A stretch of 64,000 nucleotides of DNA from Forficula auricularia (GCA_024734495.1 JALMQS010000102.1:8264986-8328985); one strand, 5' to 3'. Positions 32,470 through 45,930 are shown, counted from the first letter of the stretch. The notes: generated by a model from the sequence alone, not told the origin. Numbers and translations: made by a program.

Positions 32470-35400
32470 ATATTTTTTTATTTGATAATATCTATACTTA
32501 AAATTTAAAATCAGTAAATTCACAATAGCCAATTTAAGACAAAGAGAGTTACACTGAGTTACACCACCGCGAAGCAGATCCTTTATAGAGTAAAACAAAG
32601 TAAGTATTTCTTATAATCAGTAGAGATTGTGGTGTTGGTGCAAGGTGAAACATCTTTAATAAAGATAAGTATTGTATTTCCTGAAAGATGGGTTGATAGC
32701 CCGAAATATATATATTGAAAAAGAAAAAAATTTTATATCTTTTTAATCTTTTAATTTTAATGTGAAATAAGTGACCCAGTATCCTTAACTCATAGTAAAT
32801 CCATATTAAATAAAATATTTATTTACTCTTATCTGTATTTCTTATATATAAATTGCAAAAATTATTTTCAAAATTATTAATAGTTTAATAACCTATTAAA
32901 AGTTTGTTTAGCACCGACTTCAAAAAGTGATTTCATGTAAAAATTTCTTCGTTTAGTTGTAACTAAATTAGATAATTATTTTATACCTTTTAGTGCATTT
33001 TATTTTTTTGAAGTCGATTTTATTACTTTACCATACAGGGTATGGTCAAGTATTGTAATCGTACATGAAAAAAGTGTTTTTTTTTTTTGCTTCTTTTTTT
33101 CGAAATATCTCAAAAACGGCTTAAACTATTGTAATTAAAAAAAATTGAGTGAAACCATGACATTTCGGTCTACAAAAAAGCCTTAATAAGTGAACGTCAA
33201 AAAACTATATTTTTCGAGATAATAACTGTTTTGTCAAAATGTCTGTTAGTCTGTGAGTTACCAAATTTTTGTGGACTAGCTCTAGCTCAAAAACTAGTGT
33301 GAATATCAAAACCAAATTTCACACGTAGTTTTGGTGTATTGAGATTGAGACCTGATTAGATTTTGGTGCATATCGACCCAAAATTAAGGGGAATGGAGGG
33401 GAGGGGTTTAAAAGTTAAAAATCTAGACCACACATTTGTTTGTTTTTTAAATTATTTTTTATTTTTCTCTTTTTAGTAATGTTGACAATAGAGAGACTTA
33501 AGATAATACCTCTTGTATGAGAAAGATTACTGCGAATGAATCAGAAAATGATCATAAAATTCAATTCATAAATAGAGGAATTCTCTCTTTAGCGGGTTTT
33601 AAATGAACATTTAAGATTGTTTTTTTTTTGTAAAATATTTTTTATCTTAATTCGATTATTTGCTCGTATGAATTGGAGATTTCCGCTATTTTTGCCATTG
33701 ATCATATCATCAGAACTTGATCAAATTAATATGGTACCAATCTGAAACTATACTAAACCCAATGCAAATAATCATCAAAATCGGTTCACAATTGGCGAAG
33801 AAATCGAGTAACATAGTAACACAAAAAAAAATTCAGTCGAATTGAGAAACTCCTCCTTTTTTGAAGTCGTTTAAAAAGGATGATCCCTGGCCATCTTGAG
33901 AACCATAGAAATAGATTCCAGTTGACTTGGATCATGAATCATTTTCAAACGCGTCACCCGACTAGTTGCCAAAATGCCACAATATAAGGTTTGAAATTGA
34001 GTTTAGTTGAATTTTTTCTCAATAGCACTAATAGGCCCCCGTTTTAATTTTACAACAAATTCTTGAAAATAAAAAAAATTTCAAACGAATTCCGTATTTC
34101 GGCAGGACAAGCGATCCACACACCGAGTAATTTTATAAATTTAAAAATATGCTTTGGGATTTCGATAAATTTTTTCACCATTATTCGGTTTAATTTAAAC
34201 TTGGCTAATTATTCAACATCTTTCATAATATTTTTCATTCAATATTTACAAAGATAATATTTGGTATTCATTATCTACTTCGCAAATTAAAAAAAAAAAA
34301 AAATAAATGAATACCTATATAATATACATATCATATGTTTATATATTACCTACAAATTGCGTTTCAAATATTTTTAAATTGTTCAATTTTGTTCAAATAT
34401 TATCATCAGATAAATGTTTTATGAGTTGTGAAAGATAAAATATATACATAAATAGATATGTGAGTGCAAACATACAAAATATGGTGAAATTGATTTTTTC
34501 AGCATCTCAGTTATTTTCAAACACGATAAACGCCCGGCGGGTGTAGTGATATAATTCAAGAGGGGGGTGCTATCCAGAAAAATCAAATGGTCAAACATTA
34601 ATGATAATTCTTAAAGCAAAATACAATTATCTAGGGGCACGGCAGTGCCCGAGCCAAGATTCGATTCGAGCGGGGATGTGTGCACTGCCAGACTACCCTT
34701 TACAGGAAACAACTCAGGCCATTTTGACGCCTCTGTAACTTCGTAATGGAAAGCTCTACATGGCTGAAATTTTTTCCAAAATACTAGTCCATAAGCTTAA
34801 CTAAATTACAAAATTTCATATTTCTACTGTTTATACCATCCAAGTTACAAGAAGCCAAAGATAGGCTTTTTCGTCAATCACTCACTCACTGACTGACTCA
34901 CTCATCAAAATTCTAGAGTACTTCCGCTAACCCTAGAATGCTGAAATTTGGCAGGCAGGTAGAGTTTGGGGTACAATTAATGGGAAAAATCCAAAAATCG
35001 AAACTTTCCCTTCTTCAGGACCTAAAATGAAGGGGTGAAATTTATAGACTTAATTAACATATACTAAAAATTCAATGAACCTAGAATGCTGAAATTTGGC
35101 ATACTGGTATAGCGTGACACATTAATAAAGGAGAAAATTGAAAAATCAAAACTTTTCCTTCTTCAATGCCCGAAATGAAGGGGTGAAAGTTATAGGCTTA
35201 ATTAACATAAACTAAAAATTCAATGAACCTAGAATGCTGAAATTTGGCATACTGGTAAAGCTTGACACATTAATAAAGGACGAAATTAAAAAATCAAAAC
35301 TTTTCCTTCTTCAGCGTCATAAATGAAGGAGTGAAGCTTATAATATAAATTCTTATCAAGTAAAAATTTAAAGGGTATAAAATGCTAAAATTTGGCCTGT

Positions 35401-37163
35401 TAGTAGATTTTGGGACATTAACAATAGGAGAAATTGAAAAACTGAAACTTTCCCTTCTTCAGCATCTAAAATGAAGGAGTGAAACTTATGAGCTAAATTA
35501 ACTAATAGTGAAAATTCAATGACACTAGAATACTAAAATTTGACATAGTGTAATAACTTGAATCACTAATAAAGTGAGAAATCGAAAAAGATCTTCATCA
35601 GCCTTTAAAATAAATGCGTGAATCTTGAAGGTTAAATTCCCATCTAACTTACAAAAAGAAGTGAAATCTCAACAAAAACACTTGTGTAAAAAAAGGCCAA
35701 GTTCGATTAATAAAATCCGTTAGCCAAAAAAAGTAGTAAGATCTAATGTGCTGCCAAGTTCAAAATCATCAATTTATTAAATGAGTCGAGAATATATTAG
35801 TAACTTCAATTAAAACGAATGTTTTTAATTTCACATGTCCAACTATATTTTTTATTGATTTCACATTTTTGCTAGAAATTATTTTCCTAAAACTTGGCTT
35901 TTACGCATTAAATTATTATTATTATTGTCTGATAGGGCCTCCACCTCTCCCTTTTAGCTCTTTCATCCTCTCTTATTAAGATCTCATGATATGGTAACTA
36001 GTAATTAGTGACATACATAATAATACGTAAAAGCCAAGTTTTAGGAAAATAATTTCTACTAAAAATGTGAAATCAATAAAAAATATAGTTGGACATGTGA
36101 AATTAAAAACATTCGTTTTAATTGAAGTTACTAATATATTCTCGACTCATTTAATAAATTGATGATTTTGAACTTGGCAGCACATTAGATCTCACTACTT
36201 TTTTTGGATAACGGATTTTATTAATCGAACTTGGCCTTTTTTTACACAAGTGTTTTTGTTGAGATTATTTTTACCTCTCTTTGGTCAACTTCCCACATTT
36301 TTTTAGAAAGCGATCATCTTATCTTATTAAATTAGCAATTCTAGTATATATACAATCGGGTTCTCGAAAACGGGTCTAACGATTTCGTAAAAAATTGGTG
36401 TACTTATCAAGTATCATGAGTTATTAGTTGTGTCAAATTTTTAATCCGATTGAAATAAAGGAAGGGGTGTAAATTAGTCATGTCGCAAAATAAATATTTT
36501 AATCGTTCATATCTCGTCTTCGGTAAGTCGCAGAGCCTTGAAATTTGAAACTTAAGCTATCTAGAGAATAGAAGAAGTACCACAAGATTTTGGCTAAAAT
36601 AGACCGGAAGTTGATGTTTACGTTCGTAAGAATATACCCCCTTGCGTTTCGCCACCATAAATCTCAGAGCTACGAAATTCGAAACTTAAGCTCGATATAG
36701 GCTAGAAGGGTACAACAAGCTTTTGAAATTGGAACACCGGAAGTGGACATTTAGATGAAAGATTTTTCGTTTTTTTTTCTCAAAAACACCACTAACGATT
36801 TTTTTGGAAACTGGTGTACTTATCAAGTGTCATGAGTTATTAGTCGTGTATAGATTTTAATTCGATTGGAATAAAGAAAGGGGGTGCAAATTAGGAGTGT
36901 GGTAAAGTAAATATTTTAATCATTCATATATCGTCTTCTGTAAGTCACAGAGCCTTGAAATTTGAAATTTAAGCTATTTAGAGGCACTATTAGGTAAATG
37001 ATGAAAATTATTATTAAAAAAGTAAAAAAAGTAGGTGAAGATAGACCAGGGTGAGGGGAAGTAATTGACGTCCTTCCAAGGTGTTGCCTCCCTCTAGATT
37101 AAAAAACTTCTTACGCGCTTGCCATAGAAACCAAAGGGTTGATCTAGCATTTTCAGTTTTAGT

Positions 37164-37890
37164 TTTATTTACATCATATCTAAAATTTTAAATTTGAAAA
37201 TTCTTGAAATGTGTCATATTCACTTTCCTATCTATTTTTTGACACATATCTCATACTAATTATTCAGAGAGAGGAAATGCATGATAAAAGAAGGACACGC
37301 CTTAAGGTAAATAGAAAAAATAAAATGGCATATTATCATGTGATGTGATTTCTCTTTGCTAATAGATCCAGAAAGTATATTAACGAATCTAGTAAAAAAT
37401 TATCAAATTTTGTTCGTTTAAATTCTATTATACAATAAATTGAAACAAAATGTTGGAAATCTTGTTTTTATGAAAAAATTAGAATTAGAGATTTTTACAT
37501 ATAGGTGCCTGGTTCCAAAAAAAGGTTTTTTAGACACAGTATATATGAATTTTTGAAAATAGTAAAAAAGAAGAAAGAATATAATTCCAAAATTAAGTGT
37601 GTAGTCTAGAAAAATACCAATATAATAATATAGCTAAAACACCATACTAATTATGAAATCTTGAATTAAAATTTTTTTGCAAAAAAAAAATACAAAACTA
37701 AAAAGGCTGATTAAAAAAATAATAATAATCTTTTTTTTTAGAACATTTTTAGATTTCCCAAAATTTTTCAAAAATTCTTTTTATATCTAATGTTTTTGAT
37801 TAAAAAAAAATCTGAATAGACACAAAAAGTTACAAATAAACAAAAAAATTCATGGTAGAATTTTTTTTACCGAGTTATTAATTATTATTA
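37164..37890. other. AT-rich, no recognisable feature
   Basis: Long A and T runs up to the satellite. No ORF or TIR. Confidence 0.5.
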
Positions 37891-37896
37891 TATATA

Positions 37897-38660
37897 GAGC
37901 TCCAATATAATATTTATATTTATATATCCTCCTAAAAATTAAAGTTATGAACCACTCCAAAAATTGTGAAATGATACAAAGGTACTTAGATACAAAGATA
38001 CTTACCTCTCATTATCAGATTTTTTTTAAGAAAATAAATTTTTAATTTTAAAGAAATTTTAATTTATTTTAATAGTATAATATATGCAGAGCTCGAATAT
38101 AATATTTATTTTTATATCTCTCCTAAAAATTATATTTTTGAATCTCTCCAAAAATGTTTAAGTGATACAACCCCCTTACCTCTTATTATCGGATTTTTTT
38201 AAGAAAATAAATTTTTAATTTTAAAGAAATTTTAATTTATTCTAATAGTATATTATATACAGAGCTCGAATATAATATTTATTATTATATGGTATCTCTC
38301 CTAAAAATTAAATTTATGAACCACTCCAAAAATGGTGAAGTGATACAAAGGGTCCCCCGTTACCTTTCATTTTGGGTTTTTTTTAAGAAAATAAAGTTTT
38401 ACTTTTAAAGAAATTTTAATTTATTCTAATATTATATTATATATAGAGCTCGAATATATTTCGATATTTTTATATCTCTCCTAAAAATTTAATTTATGAA
38501 GCCGTCCAAAAATTGTGAAGTGATACAAGGGTCCCCCCTTACGTTTTATTTTGGGATTTTTTTAACAAAATAAAGTTTTATTTTTAAAGAAATTTTAATT
38601 TATTCTATTATTATATTATATATGTATACAGAGCTCGAATATATTTCGATATTTTTATAT
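37897..38660 (+). repeat. satellite-like array, four units of 173-192 bp
   Basis: GAGCT(C/CC)AATAT marks unit starts at 37897, 38089, 38262, 38446 and 38631. Shared blocks are CTCCTAAAAATT, CTCCAAAAAT, GTGATACAA and AAAGAAATTTTAATTTATT. Units differ by many substitutions, so the array is old. Confidence 0.92.
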
Positions 38661-38722
38661 ACCTACGTGTCCTAATTCAAAATTTAAGTCATTTGAATTA
38701 TGTTAAAATAGTTACCTACATG

Positions 38723-38870
38723 TTAAGGTGCGTTTACATGTGAGTTTTTTACTTTCGAGAGTAGAATTATGAACTCTCAGAAGCTTTTACACATTCGAGT
38801 TTTACTCTCGAGGGTATATTTGCCACTCTCGAGAATAAAATAAAAACTCTCACGTTTAAACTCACCTTAA
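38723..38870. mobile_element. 148-bp MITE with TTAA flanks
   Basis: TTAAGGTGCGTTTACATG and the near-complement GTTTAAACTCACCTTAA bound it. TTAA at each end fits a piggyBac-like target duplication. Further CTCTCGAGAG inverted motifs lie inside. Confidence 0.75.
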
Positions 38871-39331
38871 AATAATAGTCTTACTATTTGTTTTAAATCT
38901 AGTTTTATTATCAAATATATCAAATTACACAAAAATGCATAAATATGTAAATTCATACATAATAACATTTTTAATTAACGTTAGATCTGAGCTTGACGTC
39001 ATGCACAATTTTTTTTTTAATTCTGGGTGGAATATTGGAGAGGCACATTCTCTTTTCTTCCATGAAGTAACTGGTATCATTATGTGCAAGTTTCTACAAG
39101 TTCAAAGAGTTGCGACCACGAAAGGAATAGCCCTCTACCTAGGTCACTTTTATGAGATATACTAATTCAATTAATATGTAATTTATTTTAAATTTAAATA
39201 ATATGTAATTAATTGGCTGTGGTAAATAGAATATAATAGTACACTATAAAATCTCCCCTACGGTACTAATTTTATAGTTGGGGATATAAGTTTGTCTACA
39301 ACACCGCAGTGTACTGTCAGTCTGTTTGTAT

Positions 39332-40270
39332 GGGTAAATCCTGAGAAATGCCACACATTTTAAAAAACCATTATTCTAAAGCCCATGGTGCACATAACTA
39401 TAAGTAAAGAGTTGTTATGTTAACACAATAAAATGTATTAAGTGTGTAATGGGTTATTATTAATTTAAAAAAAGTATAATAAGTAGAAAAAATTTATATG
39501 TAAAACGTTCCTCTGTGGCGTCTGACCCGCAGGTGTCAGGGGAGATGCCACACCTCTTTAAATTACAAATTACAATAGTAGTAAAAACATTGTTATTAAG
39601 TATTTAAGAACTAAAAAAAATTTTAGGTATAAAAAAAAAGATAAAAATATATATTTTGAACGTAGAATGTTAACAAGATTTAAACAAGATTTTACCAAAT
39701 GAAAACAATAATAATTGGATAATATTTACTCTTTTTTAGAAATTTTTCTATTTTGGCGACCACAATCGACACAAAATTCTTTAAAATAGTGTAGTCCTCA
39801 AGAAGCCATCTCTGGCATGTTGCACAACGCAACTAATCACATTCTTGGAAGTTGAAGAGTAGTTTTCATCGCAGTGTGGCATCTCTCCCATTTAGTACGA
39901 GTGAGATGCCACACTCTCCCCTCTTGCCGCGATTAGTAGCAAACAAACCAAAAACCGACTCATAACCTCACTAAAGGTTTCATTGTTTACTATCTATTTG
40001 ACTTTATTCAAATATTTAAAATATTAGCTCTTAATAAATTCATAAGTGAAGCTTAAGAAAAGTTTTAGAGTGTGTAATGAGAGTCTTACCTTAGATTTTA
40101 GCATGTAATCAGCAACATATTCTTCACAATCAGATAAAAAGAGTTTTCCTATCAATATAAACGTCCAACTGATAAGACGGACTGGCCTGCGCTAGGATCA
40201 AGCTGGTACTTTTTTAACTACAAGGGGTGCGGCATCTTTCCCGAGTGTGGCGTCTGTCCCGGTTTTACCC
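39332..40270. mobile_element. DNA element with GCCACAC terminal and subterminal repeats
   Basis: Ends GGGTAAATCCTGAGAAATG and the complement of GGGTAAAACCGGGACAGACG, each followed inwards by CCACAC, flanked by TAT. Inside, GAGATGCCACAC or its complement recurs near 39540, 39880, 39905 and 40230. Such clusters usually mark transposase-binding sites. No transposase, superfamily unassigned. Confidence 0.65.
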
Positions 40271-40579
40271 TATGTTTTCACGTAAAAACTAAGCAACAAA
40301 TCTATCTGTGTATGTGAATTATTCCATTAATGGAATGTCCAAATTAAAGTCACGACCTGCTTATTAAAACTAAATGACATTCACTACAGTGGTCCCCTAA
40401 TTTCCTCCCATAGACCCCATTTTTTTTCATTGGCATGGACCCCTCGCAGGTCATCGTGGAGCCCTGGGGGTCCTTGTGGACCACTTTGTGAACTACTCCT
40501 CTATATGTTGATTCTCATGGGCTCAAATACTCGATTGCTGGATGTAGGTTTTTGTTATAATAGTAATTTAGTCATTCTA

Positions 40580-40790
40580 TAAACAGTATTATGTTTATTT
40601 GAATAATGCAGAGATAACCCTAGTAGCACAATGTTTCAAACTATATAGTAACTATATAGGCACCATATAGTTACTACCTTAGTTTGGATCATTGTGCTAC
40701 TAGGGAACCTTATTGATTATTTTCCTTCAAAAATCAACAAATCTGCTACTCTCGCAAACTAAATCTTTTCAATTAACCATGGTTTTTTCC
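40580..40790 (+). mobile_element. Penelope-type terminal fragment with nested hairpin MITE
   Basis: The fragment shows GTTTATTTGAATAATGCAGA then, after the insertion, AAATCAACAAATCTGCTACT, matching the distal end of the repeats at 17.2 and 54.9 kb. The 88-bp insertion (40618-40705) is an inverted repeat bounded by CCCTAGTAGCACAATG and its complement. Confidence 0.65.
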
Positions 40791-43080
40791 TATCTTTAGA
40801 AATGCCTTGGTGTCTAGGTTCAAATACCCTTCAAAAATAAAAGTTCATTCAAGCGTCAAAATGTTTAGTTTTCTTAATTGAAGAATTTTTATATTTTGGG
40901 GTTTCAAACTTCAGAATATCTGGTTAAAAATAAAGGGAATTTAATCGAATTGTGTATGAGGATATCGAAGGATTATAACAAATAAAGGTCAAATATGGAA
41001 CATATGTTGGTTGTATTAAACTCCATCCTTGTGCCTAGCTCAAACCATTTCCTGATAAAAAAAATCCCATTGAAATTCAGGCACAGAGGAGCCAATTTTC
41101 GAAAATCTTTAAAATATTAAAATATTTTTTCTCCGCCATCCGAAATATAAATCTTCTCCTTCTATCTGCTTCTTTTTATGCACTGTTTCTTTATCTGAAT
41201 GTGATGAGCTACCTCCTCTATCGTGGTCTTTTCAAACAACTTAAAATTGAAGACCTAAGATATTTTTCAACCCTTCGTTCAAGTTTATCAATTTAATGAA
41301 AGAGTATAGAAAATAGAATCTTCTCTGTTCTGTAAAATAGATTATCATCACTTTCTATTAATTCTCAACCCTGTTTCGGATGATAAGAATAATTCCCTCT
41401 CTCTTTCCCTCGACGACTTTTTAACCCCTTTTAACCTGATCAAGATAATGAACTCGAAATGAGAGGCATTTACTTAATGGACCAGGCAGACACACACACA
41501 CCTCTATCCACTCCCATAGAGACACACACGTACACACCAATAGTCAAAGTGATTCAAAATTATTTATTAGGCATTAGAAAAATAAAAACACATTTCATTC
41601 TCTAGATTCCAGTCGACTGTCTTTTCTTAAAACGAGTAGATAAAATAATAATAAAAAAAAACTTTTTTTTGACAGGAAGTAGATTTCGTAAAAATGAGAG
41701 AGTGAGTAAGAAAAAGCTTTATTTACGAGAAATTGTAAACTTCACGTTAATGTGATACGATTTGGAGTTTGGACATTCTTTTCCCACGAAAACGTTTAAT
41801 ATATTTCCCTATAGGATCATCTCAAAGTTCCCATACATATTTTTTCATTTTTTTTTCTTTTCTTTTCTTTTTTGTTCTTTCTATCTTCCATTTCTCTTAA
41901 TTTCTTTAGTATTTAGTAAATCCCCTTTAGAAAAAATAGATAGTCCTCTCATTCAAATTTCTTGGTTCTTACTTGGGCGAAGCATGCTTGACCGGCCTCA
42001 TTTGCTTATTTTCATGGGGGTGAACAAATACTCCGAAATGTATATTTAATTAAATCTATACTTAATAATAATCGGCTTACGACGGCGTGATCTCTCTGAT
42101 TGGCTAAAGAGATCGAATGGAGGCCAGTGATTGGCCGTGCTTAAGCAGCCTGTTAAATAAATACGTGGGAGTTTAAAAATAATTTAATATCTAAAATTTT
42201 CAACCAGTATGATGCCCGCCAAAGGCGGACTTCGTAGCTGGTTATATATATGGAACTATTGAAACATTATACTCTTAATATTATATTTTCGGACAAATTT
42301 ATTTTATGTGATACAATACTAGAATCTCAACCTAATTATGGAGTCTGTTTGAATTAACATCATAGTATATTTTCTACCAATCATTTCAGTTTAGAATTGG
42401 TCGCAAATGGATATACCTATAGTATGAAATACATAGGTATATATCTTTACAAATATCATTACTGCTTAGAATTTATGCGTCACTAATTTATTTAGAATTT
42501 ATATGGGATAAAAACATCGAAAGTAACTGAATGTTAATTAATTTTGAAGTGAATGGAAGTAAAAAACCTTAACATATAATAAAAGAAAATATTAATAATA
42601 TATATAAAAAGGATACAGCTGCGTAGGTAGCTAGACATTCGAAAGAGAGGAGCGGAGTTTATAATCCTTTTCAATTTCAATATATAGAGCTCATATGTAA
42701 ATATTTTTTTAAACTTCTAAAAATTTGATTTTTATAAATCAAAATTCTTATAATTTTTTTTTCATAAAATATATCTATTTAACAAGAAAAAAAATTGGCG
42801 AATTTATCCTTTTGATCAAAAATTAAAATGTAATTCTCTTCAGATTTACTTAGATATCGTTTTTTAGAGAGATCTAAAGAAATTCCATCAAAAATATCCA
42901 ATTTGAAAATAAAAACTTGGCGAACTCATTGATTTCGGCAAAAATAAAATTTTTGCGTCATTTCAATTTTTTTTTAATATTCTCACTTACCTAAGTGTAA
43001 ATATTCATGAAAAAGATAATTTTATTAAGAAATGTTTTTGAAAAATGAGATGCCAAGCTGGACGGAAAAATAAAAAAACG
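40791..43080. other. mostly unique AT-rich sequence
   Basis: Contains a CA-rich patch (41485-41535) and a GC-rich hairpin at 42203-42242 (CCGCC-AAA-GGCGG inside an outer CCAG/CTGG pairing). No gene seen. The open frame at 41762-42049 is low-complexity F/S-rich and not credible. Confidence 0.4.
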
Positions 43081-43930
43081 TTTTTAACCGATTTGACTTC
43101 AAAAAAGGAGGAGGTTCTATATTCGACTGATTTTTTTTTTTTGTTTGTGTGTCTATGTTACCTCATATCTCCGCCGTGAACCGATTTTGACATTTTTTTT
43201 GCATTGGGTTCAGTCTAGCTTCCGATTGGTCCCGTTTTTTTTCATTGGTATTATACCTTTGTTGTTAGGTTTGTTCAGACCTAACTTCTTTGTTTATGAA
43301 CCCATTTCGATTATTCTTTTTTTTATTGGAAAGGGTATCTTAGGGATGGTGTCATATTAATTTGGTCAAGTTCTGATGATATGATTAACGACGAAATAAC
43401 GCAAATCTCCAATTCTTATGAGCAAATAATCTAAATTATGATAAATAAAATATTTTATAAAAAATCTTATAACCACTATTAATAACATCAGAGAAAAATA
43501 AAAATAATTTTTATAAAAAAAATAAAACATCAAGAACTTCAAAAAACTTAAATGCAATAAATAACATATAATAATCGAAATAAAATACACTAAAAAGGTA
43601 TAAAATAACTATCTTATTTAGTTACAACTAAACGACGAAATATTAACATGAAATTACTTTTGAAATCGGTGCCAAACATATACATTTTATGAATCGCACT
43701 TGACGGATCTTACTTAGTACGTTTGGCGGGTACGCTCGCTTATAGGTATAGTTTGTTTGGCACCGACTTCAAAAAGTAATTTCATGTTAATATTTCGTAG
43801 TTTAGTTGTAACTAAATAAGATAATTATTTTATACCTTTTAGTGTATTTTATTCGATTTTTAAGTTATTATTATTTTATTTGTTGCATTTAAGTTTTTTG
43901 AAGTCGGTTTTATTTTTTTTATAAAAATCG
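43081..43930 (+). mobile_element. GACTTC-family element, copy G
   Basis: Same two-part structure as copy H. Five extra bases interrupt the usual AACCGACTTC start. Inner inverted repeat from about 43530 to 43915. Confidence 0.78.
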
Positions 43931-44259
43931 TGAAGTAGGAATTCCGAGTTCAAGCCCAATTCATTGCAAAAAAGTAAAAGACTATTATCTATTTATACTG
44001 AATCAACACTCAGAGATATGAATTTAAAAGTACCACATCACTAGAAACTGGTTAAATTAACACTAGTGTATGAGCCCCGCCCCCTAATTTTTTTTTTATA
44101 ATTTTCAAAATTTGATGTAGGTTCGACCAAATACCTCCTCTTCGCTGTCTTTGTCCAGGTGTATTGTCGGTGGATTATTAGATAGACAGTGTAAATATCT
44201 AGAATCATGTATCGTAAGGGACGTAAAATAAAGAATTTCAAAACAGTTAATTTATTTAT

Positions 44260-44340
44260 TCATGTTAGAAAGTTTCGACCTTCCCAGAAGTCGAACCTGA
44301 GTACCAAGCCTTCTTTCCGTGCAGTTATGATTGACATTCT
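44260..44340 (-). repeat. possible SINE remnant
   Basis: On the - strand CTCAGGTTCGACTTCTGGG contains a B-box-like GGTTCGACTTC. The A box is poor. Weak. Confidence 0.25.
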
Positions 44341-44399
44341 ATTAGTAATAATTGTTTTTATTGTACGGCCAATAAATATCGAGATATATTAACCATATC

Positions 44400-45930
44400 A
44401 AGAAAATTGATGTTAATTATAAATTCTAACTCCAAAAAAGCAGTTAAGTTCCTAAGACAGTGAACTGTTAAGAATTTCTGTGAATCTACAGTTTTTCTGT
44501 TACAATATAATGATGATGATAAACTACAATGGAGAGATGTATTTAACCTAGGGGAGTATACTAAGTTCAACAATAAATTATTAATAGTTAGTCATCGCCC
44601 TCTAACCCGCAAATAATAATCCGGAACAATCTTGAAAAATCGTCTGGGAGGATTTCTTCCTTTCATTTTCCCCTTTTTCTTTTGGGCTCTCTCCAAGTCA
44701 AAGCGATAAAAAAGACAAAACCAAGGGGGTGGCTTGAAGTCTATCTGAGTGGGTGGCGAGGGAGAAAGAAAAAGAAAAGTTGCCGGAAAAATACAACAAA
44801 AAGAGAAAGAGAAGCCTTTTTGAATAAACTGCCAGATCTTGATTTCGCGGGGGGAGAAATTCAATTATTATATTTTTATTGAAGTTGTAAAAAAAGTTGT
44901 TGATGGCAATTCTTCGATTGAAAAGGAAAACAATATTATTTGGAGCATGATTTTTTTATTAGCGTTAAACAGAGAAATAACAAACCACCCTCTTTATCTT
45001 TTTTAGGGTCCCTTAAATCTACGACCAGAACCTTTTATTGATCTCATTTTTTAGTAATTAATTTATAATATTAATGTAAGATTTCACTCACAGAAAATAC
45101 TGTTTTTTAATTAATCACAAACTAAAGTATACTACTAACTCTTGCATCAGCATTTGATCAGATAGTCACAACACCGAAACAAAAGGAATAACAGTTTTCT
45201 AGTTATGTATCGCTGTCGTGAGTGCAGGAAACTGCAGCATCACAATTTTTAATAGAGTTTTGTATTTAATTAAGAGAAAAATCAAGTTTCGGTCAAGCCT
45301 CAAGTTATTTTTGAATACAGGAAAAAAGTTTCACTGTCTATAACTGGGACAAATAAATTAATGAAGGAATTTTAGTTTAATGTTTTTTTTTCCAATTTAA
45401 CCGCGTATGGAGATCGGGTGTTTAAAAACAAAGAGGATATTCAAGAATTGAGTTGAAAATTAAGATATTTCTTACTTGAGTTTTGAAGTTGGTATAGCTC
45501 TAAAAAGTTAGAATTAGAAAAGGTGTTCCACTCTCTAGAAGAAAAAAAGTTAAATCTCTTAACAAGTCATTTTTGTTTCTATGTTTTCTAATATGATTGG
45601 GAAAGAATATAAGATGTCTGCGAATCGTATATCATACGGGAATGATTTTAATGAGATAATAGACGATTCAACTACAACAAATAGATATGCCAGATAACTG
45701 AGTTGCCGTGATCCTTTTGTATAAGACGTTAGTGAGAAGATACTGTACTGAAGGCGCGGCTCTTTTTTTAGAGTTATTTTTAATGTTGCTGCCCCTAACA
45801 TAGCATATGCATATATCATTCAAATTTCACTTAGTTTGGTTTCTTCACCTCAACAAACTGATGGTATCTTTGAATGTTTCACGATTTAATATAAAGTTTA
45901 GAATGTGAGCATATTATTTTTGATTTCTAG
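44400..45930. other. upstream intron or flank of the Wnt10 exon
   Basis: Non-repetitive by eye, with a purine/pyrimidine-biased block at 44590-44880. No upstream Wnt exon or signal peptide is recognised. The last 20 bases form a pyrimidine-rich 3' splice site ending TTTCTAG. Confidence 0.45.

Larger units (their letters stand above)
30803..32900 (+). mobile_element. 1.6-kb insertion, copy 2, enlarged by a LINE
   Basis: Counterpart of 21521-23140, flanked by AGTTT (30798-30802 and 32901-32905). The 59-codon frame (30984-31163) is unchanged. The extra length is the LINE at 32000-32469. Confidence 0.6.
27679..37163 (+). repeat. 9.3-kb tandem duplication, copy 2
   Basis: Direct repeat of 18383-27678. 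Nested contents correspond one to one: truncated hAT-like element 27679-28289, TAGGGTG foldback 28351-29581 with its ATGAGCAT flanks, hAT MITE 28597-29294, split GACTTC element 30600-33874, 149-bp array 34930-35655, foldback 35665-36266. Differences are scattered substitutions, homopolymer changes, the LINE at 32000 and loss or absence of the 274-bp repeat. Confidence 0.97.

Noticed and set aside
37897..38660. CRISPR-like regular repeats
   Set aside because: Unit identity and about 180-bp period indicate a satellite; there are no short repeats separated by unique spacers.
42203..42242. Hammerhead ribozyme at the GC-rich hairpin
   Set aside because: The GATG box has no GAAA partner after the stem; the bases there read TTCGTA.
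45905..45930. ATG at 45905 as start of the Wnt protein
   Set aside because: It is upstream of a strong TTTCTAG acceptor, and the peptide it adds is not a credible signal sequence in this context.
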